A stretch of DNA of 64,000 bases, from the NCBI RefSeq assembly GCF_900104815.1, contig NZ_FNTD01000004.1, positions 5,348,501 through 5,412,500 of the forward strand, in the 5' to 3' direction. The translations under genes were made by a program, and so were the position numbers. Position 1 is the stretch's first letter. Every line of letters begins with the position of its first letter. This stretch comes from Streptomyces misionensis (lineage in GTDB: Bacteria; Actinomycetota; Actinomycetes; Streptomycetales; Streptomycetaceae). Under the pieces are notes generated by a model that did not search any database, was not told the origin of the DNA, and worked only from the letters and a program-made list of their open reading frames with translations. Below, in pieces: positions 1 through 9,887 of the stretch.

Positions 1-748
<748 letters not shown>

Positions 749-761
749 TCCGCGCACTGCC

Positions 762-808
762 CGAAGAGGCCGTTCCCCGTCCCCCGCGGACGGGGGGCGG
801 CCTCTTCG
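762..808 (+). terminator. Intrinsic terminator-like hairpin after rho
   Basis: A perfect 11-bp stem (762-772 with 798-808) encloses a second C-run/G-run stem. No T-run follows, which is usual for Streptomyces terminators. Confidence 0.75.
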
Positions 809-1093
809 CCGTACCGGGCGGGAAGGCCCCGGCGAGAGATCTTTGCCACAAGGGGCACGCTCCGTGCCGGTTCCGGCACATATGACAACTGGTGTCGAAA
901 GCGCAGGTGAGCGCCGTACGTCCGGCGCGTTCGACTACACACGGTGCCCATCGCCGCACGCGGTGGGCACCGTGCGTTGTGCAACGCTGTCCCGAGTTTC
1001 TCCGTCCCAGTGCACGGAGGGACGATGGAGCGGTGATGACCGCGCCTGTCCCTGACAGCAGGGGGTAACCGATCGACGAGACCTAGGAGTGCC
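809..1093. promoter_or_regulatory. Leader region of the LCP gene with two inverted repeats
   Basis: No gene is seen in this stretch. A perfect 16-bp palindrome (GTGCCGG-TT-CCGGCAC, 864-879) and a 10-bp-arm inverted repeat (941-950 with 964-973) lie upstream of the LCP gene. They could be operators or leader RNA hairpins; the sequence alone does not decide. Confidence 0.4.
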
Positions 1094-2227
1094 GTGTCCG
1101 CCGAGAGCATGCCGGATCCCGCGATGAACCAGCCGAGCGCCAAGGGGCCCGGCCGAGGGGGCAAGGGGCGGCGCCGCAAGCCGCGCAGCGCCGGCCGCAA
1201 GACCCTGCTGGCGACGGCCTGGGTGGCCGCGGGCGTGGTGGTGCTCGGCGGTGCCGGAGCCGGTTACGTGTACTTCAAGCTCAACGGCAACCTGCACAGC
1301 GTGGACATCAACCAGATGCTCGGCGGCGACCGGCCCAAGAAGGTCGACAACGGCTCCGAGAACATCCTGGTCCTGGGCTCGGACACGCGCGCCGGCGGCA
1401 ACAGGAAGCTCGGCGGCGGCGCGGACGACGGAAGCGCCCGCTCCGACACCGCGATGATCGTGCACGTCTACGCGGGCCACAAGGAGGCCAGCGTGGTCTC
1501 CATACCCCGGGACACCCTCGTGGACCGCCCCGAGTGCACCGACACCAAGGGCACCGCGCACCCGGCCGCGACCGACGTGATGTTCAACGAGGCGTACTCC
1601 GCCGGCGGCGCGGCCTGCGCGGTCAAGACCGTGGAGTCGCTCACCGGCATCCGCATGGACCACTACCTCGAGGTCGACTTCGCGGGCTTCCAGAGACTCA
1701 TAGACGACCTCGGCGGCGTCCCGGTCACCACCACCCGGGCCATCGACGACCCGCAGAGCCACCTGGACCTCCGGGCCGGCACCCACACCCTGAACGGACA
1801 GCAGGCCCTCGGCCTGGTCCGCACCCGGCACGGCGTCGGCGACGGCTCCGACCTCGGCCGCATCCAGCTCCAGCAGGCCTTCGTCAAGGCGCTCATCGGC
1901 CAGGTCAAGAACGTCGGCGTGTTCAGCGACCCCAAGAAGCTGTACGACCTCGCCGACACCGCCACCAAGTCCGTCACCACCGACTCCGACCTCGGCTCGG
2001 TCAACTCCCTCATCGAGTTCGCCAACGGCCTCAAGGGCGTCAGCACCAAGCACATGACGATGGTCACCATGCCCGTCCGGTACGACCCGGCCAACCCCAA
2101 CCGCGTGCTGCTGGAGAAGTCCAAGGCCCGGCTGGTCTGGGACGCCCTGCGCGCTGACCGTCCGATCCCGCGGTCGGCCACCGAGGGCACCGCGACGGGC
2201 CAGGCGAACGGCGTGGTGTCCTCCTGA
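1094..2227 (+). CDS. LytR-CpsA-Psr (LCP) family cell-wall ligase
   Basis: LCP proteins transfer lipid-linked wall glycopolymers such as teichoic or teichuronic acids onto peptidoglycan at the outer membrane face. The 377-residue product has a basic cytoplasmic N-terminus, one membrane segment (about residues 37-60) and an extracellular LCP domain starting near residue 88. LCP signatures visible are NILVLGSDTRAG, SVVSIPRDTLV, FAGFQRLIDDLGGVPV and VRTRHGVGDGSDLGRIQLQQ, including the conserved Asp and Arg residues that bind the phospholipid substrate. GTG is chosen as start because TAGGAG lies just upstream. The gene is monocistronic between rho and rpmE. Confidence 0.92.
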   Translation: MSAESMPDPAMNQPSAKGPGRGGKGRRRKPRSAGRKTLLATAWVAAGVVVLGGAGAGYVYFKLNGNLHSVDINQMLGGDRPKKVDNGSENILVLGSDTRAGGNRKLGGGADDGSARSDTAMIVHVYAGHKEASVVSIPRDTLVDRPECTDTKGTAHPAATDVMFNEAYSAGGAACAVKTVESLTGIRMDHYLEVDFAGFQRLIDDLGGVPVTTTRAIDDPQSHLDLRAGTHTLNGQQALGLVRTRHGVGDGSDLGRIQLQQAFVKALIGQVKNVGVFSDPKKLYDLADTATKSVTTDSDLGSVNSLIEFANGLKGVSTKHMTMVTMPVRYDPANPNRVLLEKSKARLVWDALRADRPIPRSATEGTATGQANGVVSS

Positions 2228-2333
2228 GGAACGGGGCGAGGAAGGGGCCGGGGAACGGGCCGGGCAGGGCCGGGGATCCCCTTCGGGGGCCCGCGGAATA
2301 GATCGCGCGGGGCCTCGGTTTTGGGGGATGGCC

Positions 2334-2424
2334 CCAGTCCTGGCAGACTGGTACGTCGGCCCCGGTTCACGTCCCCGCAGCCCGCGGCGGCGACCCGGTG
2401 CCCTCCCGATATCTAGGAGACACC
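2334..2424 (+). promoter_or_regulatory. rpmE 5' leader, possible L31 autoregulatory RNA
   Basis: The region ahead of rpmE holds a hexamer inverted repeat (CCAGTC 2334-2339, GACTGG 2346-2351) and a GC-rich leader ending in AGGAGA before the TTG start. Actinobacterial rpmE genes are known to carry an L31 ribosomal-protein leader motif. I cannot confirm the consensus here, so this is a positional suggestion. Confidence 0.3.
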
Positions 2425-2646
2425 TTGAAGCGCGACATCCACCCCGAGTACGTCGAGACGCAGGTCAGCTGCACCTGTGGCGCGTCGTTCACCACCCGTA
2501 GCACCATCGAGTCCGGCACCATCCGGGCCGAGGTCTGCTCCGAGTGCCACCCGTTCTACACGGGCAAGCAGAAGATCCTCGACACCGGTGGCCGTGTGGC
2601 CCGCTTCGAGGCCCGCTTCGGCAAGGCTGCCGGCTCCAAGAAGTAG
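2425..2646 (+). CDS. rpmE: 50S ribosomal protein L31 (zinc-binding type)
   Basis: L31 is a large-subunit protein at the bridge between subunits. The product is 73 residues and starts at TTG 2425 ([10 protein letters not shown]), the normal L31 N-terminus, with AGGAGA just upstream. An upstream in-frame GTG at 2398 would add nine unconserved residues. Four cysteines in the CTC...CSEC arrangement mark the Zn-containing C+ paralogue rather than the zinc-free form that replaces it under zinc starvation. It is followed by prfA, as is usual in actinobacteria. Confidence 0.97.
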   Translation: MKRDIHPEYVETQVSCTCGASFTTRSTIESGTIRAEVCSECHPFYTGKQKILDTGGRVARFEARFGKAAGSKK

Positions 2647-2754
2647 CGAGCCCCAGACCGCCGGTCCACGGCCGCACGTCCGCGAGGCGTGCGTCCGGGA
2701 CCGGCGTTTTTGGTCGCCCGCCCCTTCCCTTCCCCGCAGTACAGGAGCCGCAAG

Positions 2755-3822
<1,068 letters not shown>

Positions 3823-3860
3823 GGCAACCACGAGGACTTGCAGACTTCCGGAGGACTTGC

Positions 3861-4706
3861 GTGAACCTGCTGCTTGCAGAGGTGGCCCAGGCCACCCAGC
3901 GGCTGGCCGACGCCGGCGTGCCCTCGCCGCGCAACGACGCGGAGGAGCTCGCCGCGTTCGTGCACGGCGTCAAGCGCGGCGAACTGCACTCCGTGAAGGA
4001 TGCGGACTTCGACGCCCGGTACTGGGAGGTCATCGCCCGGCGTGAGCAGCGCGAGCCGCTCCAGCACATCACCGGGCGGGCCTACTTCCGCTATCTGGAG
4101 CTCCAGGTCGGGCCGGGCGTCTTCGTCCCCCGGCCGGAGACCGAGTCGGTGGTCGGCTGGGCCATAGACGCCGTGCGCGCCATGGACGTCGTCGAGCCGT
4201 GCATCGTCGACCTGTGCACCGGCTCCGGCGCCATCGCGCTCGCCCTCGCCCAGGAGGTGCCGCGCTCCCGGGTGCACGCCGTGGAGCTGTCGGAGGACGC
4301 GCTGCGCTGGACCCGCAAGAACGTGCAGGGGTCCAGGGTGGACCTGCGCCAGGGCGACGCCCTGACCGCGTTCCCGGACCTCGACGGCCAGGTCGACCTG
4401 GTCATCTCCAACCCGCCGTACATCCCGCTCACCGAATGGGAGTACGTCGCCCCGGAGGCCCGCGACTACGACCCGGAGCTGGCGTTGTTCTCGGGCGAGG
4501 ACGGCCTCGACCTGATCCGCGGCATCGAACGCACCGCGCACCGGCTGCTGCGCCCCGGCGGGGTCGTCGTCATCGAGCACGCCGACACCCAGGGCGGCCA
4601 GGTGCCGTGGATCTTCACCGAGGAGCGGGGCTGGGCCGACGCGGCGGACCACCCCGACCTCAACAACCGGCCGAGGTTCGCCACCGCCCGCAAGGCGCTG
4701 CCGTGA
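3861..4706 (+). CDS. prmC: Peptide chain release factor N5-glutamine methyltransferase
   Basis: PrmC (HemK) methylates the glutamine of the GGQ motif in release factors, using S-adenosylmethionine. The 281-residue product has the N-terminal helical substrate-binding domain (about 1-80), a class I SAM fold with the VDLCTGSGAIALALA loop, and the catalytic NPPY motif at 184-187. The start GTG 3861 is chosen because GAGGAC precedes it and it gives the typical MNLLLAEVAQA N-terminus; the frame is open far upstream inside prfA. Confidence 0.97.
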   Translation: MNLLLAEVAQATQRLADAGVPSPRNDAEELAAFVHGVKRGELHSVKDADFDARYWEVIARREQREPLQHITGRAYFRYLELQVGPGVFVPRPETESVVGWAIDAVRAMDVVEPCIVDLCTGSGAIALALAQEVPRSRVHAVELSEDALRWTRKNVQGSRVDLRQGDALTAFPDLDGQVDLVISNPPYIPLTEWEYVAPEARDYDPELALFSGEDGLDLIRGIERTAHRLLRPGGVVVIEHADTQGGQVPWIFTEERGWADAADHPDLNNRPRFATARKALP

Positions 4707-4756
4707 GCAGCCCGACGTCTTCATTTCCGCAGTACCCGTACGAGGAGGCCCGCTAG

Positions 4757-5404
4757 ATGGCACGGCGATACGACACCAACGACGCGACCGACCGCGTGAC
4801 GGGTCTGCGCGAGGCCGCGTCGGCCGTCCGCCGTGGCGAACTGGTGGTGCTGCCGACCGACACGGTCTACGGCATCGGCGCCGACGCGTTCTCCTCCGAG
4901 GCCGTCGGCGATCTGCTCGCCGCCAAGGGCCGGGGCCGCACCATGCCCACCCCGGTGCTCATCGGCTCCCCCAACACCCTGCACGGCCTCGTCACCAACT
5001 TCTCCGAGCAGGCCTGGGACCTGGTGGACGCGTTCTGGCCGGGCGCCCTGACGCTGGTCGCCAAGCACCAGCCGTCCCTCCAGTGGGACCTCGGCGACAC
5101 CCGGGGCACGGTCGCGGTGCGGATGCCGTTGCACCCGGTCGCCATCGAACTGCTCACCGAGGTCGGCCCGATGGCGGTCTCCTCCGCCAACCTCACCGGC
5201 CACCCGGCGCCGGAGAACTGCGACGAGGCCCAGGGCATGCTCGGCGACTCCGTCTCCGTCTACCTCGACGGCGGGCCCACCCCGGCCAACGTGCCCTCGT
5301 CCATCGTCGACGTCTCCCGCGACGTGCCGGTGCTGCTGCGCGAGGGCGCTCTCTCGGCGGACGAGCTGCGCAAGGTCGTACCCGACCTTGAGGTGGCGAA
5401 TTGA
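4757..5404 (+). CDS. L-threonylcarbamoyladenylate synthase (Sua5/TsaC/YrdC family)
   Basis: This enzyme makes threonylcarbamoyl-AMP from threonine, bicarbonate and ATP for the t6A modification of ANN-decoding tRNAs. The 215-residue protein is a single YrdC domain with the conserved VVLPTDTVYGIGADAF start, the lysine-containing AAKGRGRTMPTPVLI segment and the SSANLTGHPAP motif. It lacks the extra C-terminal Sua5 domain, so it is TsaC-sized. The stop overlaps the TTG start of the next gene, indicating translational coupling. Confidence 0.95.
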   Translation: MARRYDTNDATDRVTGLREAASAVRRGELVVLPTDTVYGIGADAFSSEAVGDLLAAKGRGRTMPTPVLIGSPNTLHGLVTNFSEQAWDLVDAFWPGALTLVAKHQPSLQWDLGDTRGTVAVRMPLHPVAIELLTEVGPMAVSSANLTGHPAPENCDEAQGMLGDSVSVYLDGGPTPANVPSSIVDVSRDVPVLLREGALSADELRKVVPDLEVAN

Positions 5405-6078
5405 CGGCCCCTGAAGCGGGGCGTGGCATAGGCATCGGGGAGAGCGTCGCGGAGCAGACGACCACCTTCGGTTTTCCGCGTGACACCTTCCGCATCCTCC
5501 ACGTCAGCACCGGCAACGTGTGCCGCTCGCCCATCACCGAGCGGCTGACCCGGCATTTCGTCGCCGAGCGGCTCGGCGTACTCGGCGGCGGGCTGATCGT
5601 GGAGAGCGCGGGCACCTGGGGCCACGAGGGCGCGCCCATGGAGGCCAACGCGGAGACCGTGCTGGCCGAGTTCGGCGCGGACGCCTCCGGCTTCACCGGG
5701 CGGGAGCTGCTGGACGAGCACGTCATCTGCGCCGACCTGGTGCTGACCGCGACCCGCGACCACCGCGCCCAGGTGATCTCGATGGGGCACTCCGCGGGCC
5801 TGCGCACGTTCACCCTCAAGGAGTTCACCCGGCTGGTCCGGGCGATCGACCCGGCGACGCTGCCGCCCCTGGAGGACGGCCTCGTCATGCGCGCCCGCGC
5901 CCTGGTCCGCGCGGCGGCCGCCCTGCGCGGCTGGCTGCTGGCGCCCACCGCGGAGGCGGACGAGGTCTACGACCCCTACGGCGCGCCCCTGACGTTCTTC
6001 CGCTCCATCGGGGACGAGATACGGGACGCGCTGGACCCGGTGGTGACCGCGCTGACGGGCGTGCCCGCGCACATGTAG
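5401..6078 (+). CDS. Low-molecular-weight protein-tyrosine-phosphatase-like protein lacking the canonical nucleophile
   Basis: The fold signature HVSTGNVCRSPITERL near the N-terminus and the DPYG general-acid motif near the C-terminus place this 225-residue protein in the LMW-PTP/arsenate reductase family. In active LMW-PTPs the loop is C-x-G-N-x-C-R-S and its first Cys is the nucleophile. Here that position is Ser36 (codon AGC 5506-5508), while Cys41, Arg42 and Ser43 are kept. The protein is longer than the usual 150-160 residues. The TTG start overlaps the tsaC-like stop. It may be a phosphate-binding pseudo-phosphatase or use altered chemistry. Confidence 0.85.
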   Translation: MTAPEAGRGIGIGESVAEQTTTFGFPRDTFRILHVSTGNVCRSPITERLTRHFVAERLGVLGGGLIVESAGTWGHEGAPMEANAETVLAEFGADASGFTGRELLDEHVICADLVLTATRDHRAQVISMGHSAGLRTFTLKEFTRLVRAIDPATLPPLEDGLVMRARALVRAAAALRGWLLAPTAEADEVYDPYGAPLTFFRSIGDEIRDALDPVVTALTGVPAHM

Positions 6079-6173
6079 CGACAGGGGGCGGCGGGCCGTC
6101 CGTCCTGTCGGGCGCCGGGCACGTCCCCGGCCTACATTGGGGATACGTCGCCCCCGACCGCCCGGAGTCCGTC

Positions 6174-7412
6174 ATGTCGGTCACCATCCCGTACGAGGCC
6201 GATGTGCTGCGGGCACAGGACCCGGAGCTGGCCGAGATCCTCGCGGGGGAGCTGCGACGGCAGTCGACGGCGTTGCAGCTGATCGCCGCCGAGAACTTCA
6301 CCTCGCCTGCGGTGCTCGCCGCGCTCGGCTCGCCGCTCGCGAACAAGTACGCCGAGGGATACCCGGGCGCCCGGCACCACGGCGGCTGCGAACTCGTGGA
6401 CATGGCCGAGCGGCTCGCCGTGGAGCGGGCCAAGGCGCTGTTCGGCGCCCGGCACGCCAATGTGCAGGCGCACTCGGGCTCCTCGGCCGTCCTCGCGGCG
6501 TACGCGGCGCTGCTGCGCCCCGGCGACACCGTGCTGGCCCTCGGACTGCCGTACGGCGGTCACCTCACCCATGGCTCGCCGGCCAACTTCTCCGGCCGCT
6601 GGTTCGACTTCGTCGCGTACGGCGTCGACGCCGAGACCGGGCTGATCGACCACGACCAGGTGCGCCATCTGGCACGCAACCACCGGCCGAAGGCGATCGT
6701 GTGCGGGTCGATCGCCTATCCGCGCCACATCGACTACGCCTTCTTCCGCGAGGTCGCCGACGAGGTCGGCGCCTATCTGATCGCGGACGCCGCGCATCCG
6801 ATCGGCCTGGTCGCCGGCGGCGCGGCGCCGAGCCCGGTGCCGTACGCGGACCTGGTGTGCGCGACCACCCACAAGGTGCTGCGCGGCCCGCGCGGCGGCA
6901 TGATCCTGTGCGGGAGCGAGCTGGCCGAGCGCGTGGACCGGGCGGTGTTCCCGTTCACGCAGGGCGGGGCGCAGATGCACACCATCGCCGCCAAGGCCGT
7001 CGCGTTCGGCGAGGCGGTCACCCCGGCGTTCGCCGCGTACGCCCGCCAGGTGGTCGTGAACGCGCGGGCGCTGGCCGCCCGGCTGGCCGCCGAGGGCTTC
7101 GCCGTCACCACGGGCGGCACGGACACCCATCTGCTCACCGTCGACCCGGCGCCGCTCGGCACGGACGGCCGTACCGCCCGCGGCCGGCTCGCCGCCGCCG
7201 GGATCGTGCTGGACTGCTGCGCGCTGCCGCACGGTGACGGCCGGGGCCTGCGCCTGGGCACGGCCGCGGTGACCACCCAGGGCATGGGAGAGGCGGAGAT
7301 GGCGCTGATCGCGGAGCTGGCGGCCGCGGTGGTGCGCGGCCGGGCGGATCCCGCCGGGGCGCGGGCCCGGGTGCGCGAGCTGACCGGCGCGTTTCCGCCG
7401 TATCCCGGCTGA
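6174..7412 (+). CDS. glyA: Serine hydroxymethyltransferase-like PLP enzyme (divergent active site)
   Basis: SHMT interconverts serine and glycine with tetrahydrofolate. The 412-residue protein keeps the PLP lysine motif (CATTHKVLRGPRGG), the DAAH segment that stacks on PLP, and the C-terminal GLRLGT arginine. Two positions differ from E. coli SHMT: the Ser of LIASEN (Ser35) is Ala39, and the Tyr-Tyr pair of RYYGGCE (Tyr64/65) is His68-His69. This may be a paralogue with changed substrate preference (other beta-hydroxy amino acids or aldolase activity) rather than the main folate enzyme. The start is ATG 6174; the frame is open upstream within the preceding gene. Confidence 0.88.
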   Translation: MSVTIPYEADVLRAQDPELAEILAGELRRQSTALQLIAAENFTSPAVLAALGSPLANKYAEGYPGARHHGGCELVDMAERLAVERAKALFGARHANVQAHSGSSAVLAAYAALLRPGDTVLALGLPYGGHLTHGSPANFSGRWFDFVAYGVDAETGLIDHDQVRHLARNHRPKAIVCGSIAYPRHIDYAFFREVADEVGAYLIADAAHPIGLVAGGAAPSPVPYADLVCATTHKVLRGPRGGMILCGSELAERVDRAVFPFTQGGAQMHTIAAKAVAFGEAVTPAFAAYARQVVVNARALAARLAAEGFAVTTGGTDTHLLTVDPAPLGTDGRTARGRLAAAGIVLDCCALPHGDGRGLRLGTAAVTTQGMGEAEMALIAELAAAVVRGRADPAGARARVRELTGAFPPYPG

Positions 7413-7582
7413 CCGGGGCAATCGCGCCCGTCGGGGGCAGGCGCGAACCAGGACACGGCACCGGCACGGCGGCGGGCACGGCGAGGTGTGCAACCATCCT
7501 GGCTACCCGTCAGTCCCCATCCATATACACCCGCCGCTAGGCTGTGGGGCTGTGATGGCCAGCGAGACCTGTGGGGAAGCCC

Positions 7583-8920
7583 GTGCGTGAATACCTGCTG
7601 ACGCTCTGCATCACGGCCGCGGTGACGTACCTGCTGACCGGACCGGTACGGAAGTTCGCGATCGTGGCGGGGGCGATGCCGGAGATCCGGGCGCGGGACG
7701 TGCACCGGGAACCCACTCCGCGCCTCGGCGGGATCGCGATGTTCTTCGGACTGTGCGCGGGCCTGCTGGCGGCCGACCACCTGTCCAGCCTGAACTGGGT
7801 CTTCGAGAAGTCCAACGAGCCCCGGGCGCTGCTTTCCGGCGCCGCGCTGATCTGGCTGATCGGCGTCCTGGACGACAAGTTCGAGATCGACGCCCTGATC
7901 AAGCTCGGCGGCCAGATGATCGCCGCCGGCGTCATGGTCATGCAGGGTCTGACGATCCTGTGGCTGCCCATCCCCGGCGTCGGCAACGTGGCGCTGACCC
8001 AGTGGCAGGGCACGCTGCTGACCGTCGCGCTCGTGGTCATCACCATCAACGCGGTGAACTTCGTGGACGGCCTGGACGGTCTCGCGGCCGGCATGGTGTG
8101 CATCGCGGCGGCGGCGTTCTTCCTGTACGCCTACCGCGTCTGGGTCTCCTACGGCATCGAGGCCGCCGCCCCCGCCACGCTGTTCGCGGCCATCCTGATG
8201 GGCATGTGCCTGGGCTTCCTGCCGCACAACATGCATCCGGCGCGGATCTTCATGGGCGACTCGGGGTCGATGCTGATCGGCCTGGTGCTGGCGGCCGGCG
8301 CCATCTCGATCACGGGTCAGGTGGACCCGGACGTGATGAACCTGTTCTCCGGTTCGGAGCGCGAGACCGTCCACCAGATGGTGCCGGTCTACATCCCGCT
8401 GCTGATGCCGCTGACGATCATCGCCGTGCCCGCCGCCGACCTGGTGCTGGCGATCGTGCGCCGCACCTGGCGGGGCCAGTCGCCGTTCGCCGCGGACCGC
8501 GGGCACCTGCACCACCGGCTGCTGGAGATCGGCCACTCGCACAGCCGCGCGGTGCTGATCATGTACTTCTGGTCGGCGCTGATCGCCTTCGGGGCGCTGG
8601 CGTACTCGGTGAACTCCGCGTCGATGTGGATCGTGCTGGGTGTGGTGTTCCTCAGCGCGGTGGGCCTGGTGCTCCTGCTGCTGCCGCGCTTCACGCCGCG
8701 CGTGCCGGTGTGGGCGCAGCGCTTCGTGCCGCCCCGGTACCGCCGCCGCGCGGTCACCGACGCGGAAGCGGAGGCGTCCGCGGCGGCCGCGGAGGACGCC
8801 GCGGACGGGGCCGGCGAGGCACCGGGGAGCGACGAGCGGGCCCCGGTCACGGCCGGTGTGGCCGGCGTCAACGGAGCGACCGCTATCGGCACCCACGGGC
8901 GTTTTCTCGATCGTTCCTGA
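7583..8920 (+). CDS. WecA/MraY-family undecaprenyl-phosphate N-acetylhexosamine-1-phosphate transferase
   Basis: Members transfer a sugar-1-phosphate from a UDP-sugar to undecaprenyl phosphate, starting assembly of wall glycopolymers. The 445-residue protein has about eleven hydrophobic segments and the family motifs: Asp97-Asp98 (GVLDDK), NAVNFVDGLDG with Asp162 and Asp165, and the C-terminal HLHHRLLEIGHS histidine motif. An Ala/Glu-rich cytoplasmic tail follows. GTG 7583 is preferred over GTG 7571 because GGGGAAG lies at the right distance. Substrate is probably UDP-GlcNAc; with the upstream LCP ligase it fits wall-polymer synthesis. Confidence 0.92.
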   Translation: MREYLLTLCITAAVTYLLTGPVRKFAIVAGAMPEIRARDVHREPTPRLGGIAMFFGLCAGLLAADHLSSLNWVFEKSNEPRALLSGAALIWLIGVLDDKFEIDALIKLGGQMIAAGVMVMQGLTILWLPIPGVGNVALTQWQGTLLTVALVVITINAVNFVDGLDGLAAGMVCIAAAAFFLYAYRVWVSYGIEAAAPATLFAAILMGMCLGFLPHNMHPARIFMGDSGSMLIGLVLAAGAISITGQVDPDVMNLFSGSERETVHQMVPVYIPLLMPLTIIAVPAADLVLAIVRRTWRGQSPFAADRGHLHHRLLEIGHSHSRAVLIMYFWSALIAFGALAYSVNSASMWIVLGVVFLSAVGLVLLLLPRFTPRVPVWAQRFVPPRYRRRAVTDAEAEASAAAAEDAADGAGEAPGSDERAPVTAGVAGVNGATAIGTHGRFLDRS

Positions 8921-9025
8921 GACGCTCAAGGTAAGAATCTGACGAGAGCATTGCCAAGTCGTGGGGGAGCGAAAGCCCCTAATACCAGACAAAGGGTCTC
9001 GGTTTTTGCGCAGAAGTGCAGGGTC

Positions 9026-9043
9026 ACTCTCATGTGTGAGAGT
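9026..9043. promoter_or_regulatory. Perfect palindrome upstream of the atp operon
   Basis: ACTCTCA-TGTG-TGAGAGT forms an 18-bp perfect palindrome in the AT-richer intergenic segment before atpI, 37 bases from the Rex-like site. It is a candidate operator for an unidentified regulator. Confidence 0.45.
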
Positions 9044-9079
9044 AAGCACACCTACCAGGTAAAGACCTCATCAAATAGT

Positions 9080-9097
9080 TTGTGATACGGTTCACGA
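9080..9097. promoter_or_regulatory. Candidate Rex operator of the ATP synthase operon
   Basis: TTGTGATACGGTTCACGA matches the Streptomyces Rex operator consensus (TTGTGAA-N4-TTCACAA) at 12 of 14 defined positions. Rex is the NADH/NAD+ sensor that represses respiratory genes. The site lies about 140 bases ahead of atpI, within the probable promoter region 8921-9221, which contains no gene. Confidence 0.6.
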
Positions 9098-9221
9098 GAA
9101 CCCCGGATAGAGCCGAAGGACCGTAGTGCGACGGTCCATTGGTGTGAGGTCTCGATCACTCAGCCCGGGACTACGCTCGTCCATGACGACACCTGCCCCC
9201 TGTGAAAGCGGAGTTGCCGCC

Positions 9222-9662
9222 ATGCCGTCTTCTGACGCCCGGATCCTTGCCCAGGCCGCCGTGCCCACGGCTGCCGTCGGCGCGCTCGCCGCCGTCGTCA
9301 GCGGTGTGGTCGCGGGTGGCAAGGGTGCGATCGGGGCCGTCGTCGCCACGGTGGTCGTGATCCTCTTCATGGGGCTCGGTCTCTACGTGCTCCAGCGCAC
9401 CGCCAAGTCATTTCCGCAGCTGTTCCAGATGATGGGGCTGATGCTCTACGCGGCTCAGCTGCTGCTGCTGGTCATCTTCGTCGCCCTGTTCAAGAACACC
9501 ACGCTCTTCAACCCGCGTGCCTTCGCCATCACGCTTGTGGTCGCCACCCTCGCGTGGATCGCCGCCCAGACGCGTGCGCACATGAAGGCCAAGACCCTCT
9601 ACGTCGATCCCGACGCCTCGTCCCCGGGCGGAAAGTCCGAGAAGACAGGGCGCTCGTCGTGA
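9222..9662 (+). CDS. atpI: ATP synthase subunit I-like protein
   Basis: AtpI is a small membrane protein encoded first in many atp operons and thought to help assemble the c-ring or move Mg2+. The 146-residue product has four hydrophobic segments (about 12-35, 38-58, 72-92 and 98-115) and a polar C-terminus. ATG 9222 is preferred because a GGAG lies nine bases upstream and it gives a length like other streptomycete AtpI; ATG 9183 and GTG 9126 are in frame upstream. Identification rests largely on position and topology. Confidence 0.85.
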   Translation: MPSSDARILAQAAVPTAAVGALAAVVSGVVAGGKGAIGAVVATVVVILFMGLGLYVLQRTAKSFPQLFQMMGLMLYAAQLLLLVIFVALFKNTTLFNPRAFAITLVVATLAWIAAQTRAHMKAKTLYVDPDASSPGGKSEKTGRSS

Positions 9663-9887
9663 GAGGTAGGGCCGGGATAAAGGCGCAGGAGACATGCTGC
9701 TATCGTCCGGTGCCAACTGCGGCATCGCGGGCGCGGGCATCTCGGCTGACGCCTGTTCGATCGCGAGGCGAGATGCCCCCCAGCCGCCCCCACATCCGTA
9801 ACACCAGTCCCGTGCCGACCCGCGGTTGCACGCCGCGCCGACACAACGAGGTTGCCGTACCTATGCGCCACGATGAAGGAGCCCGCG

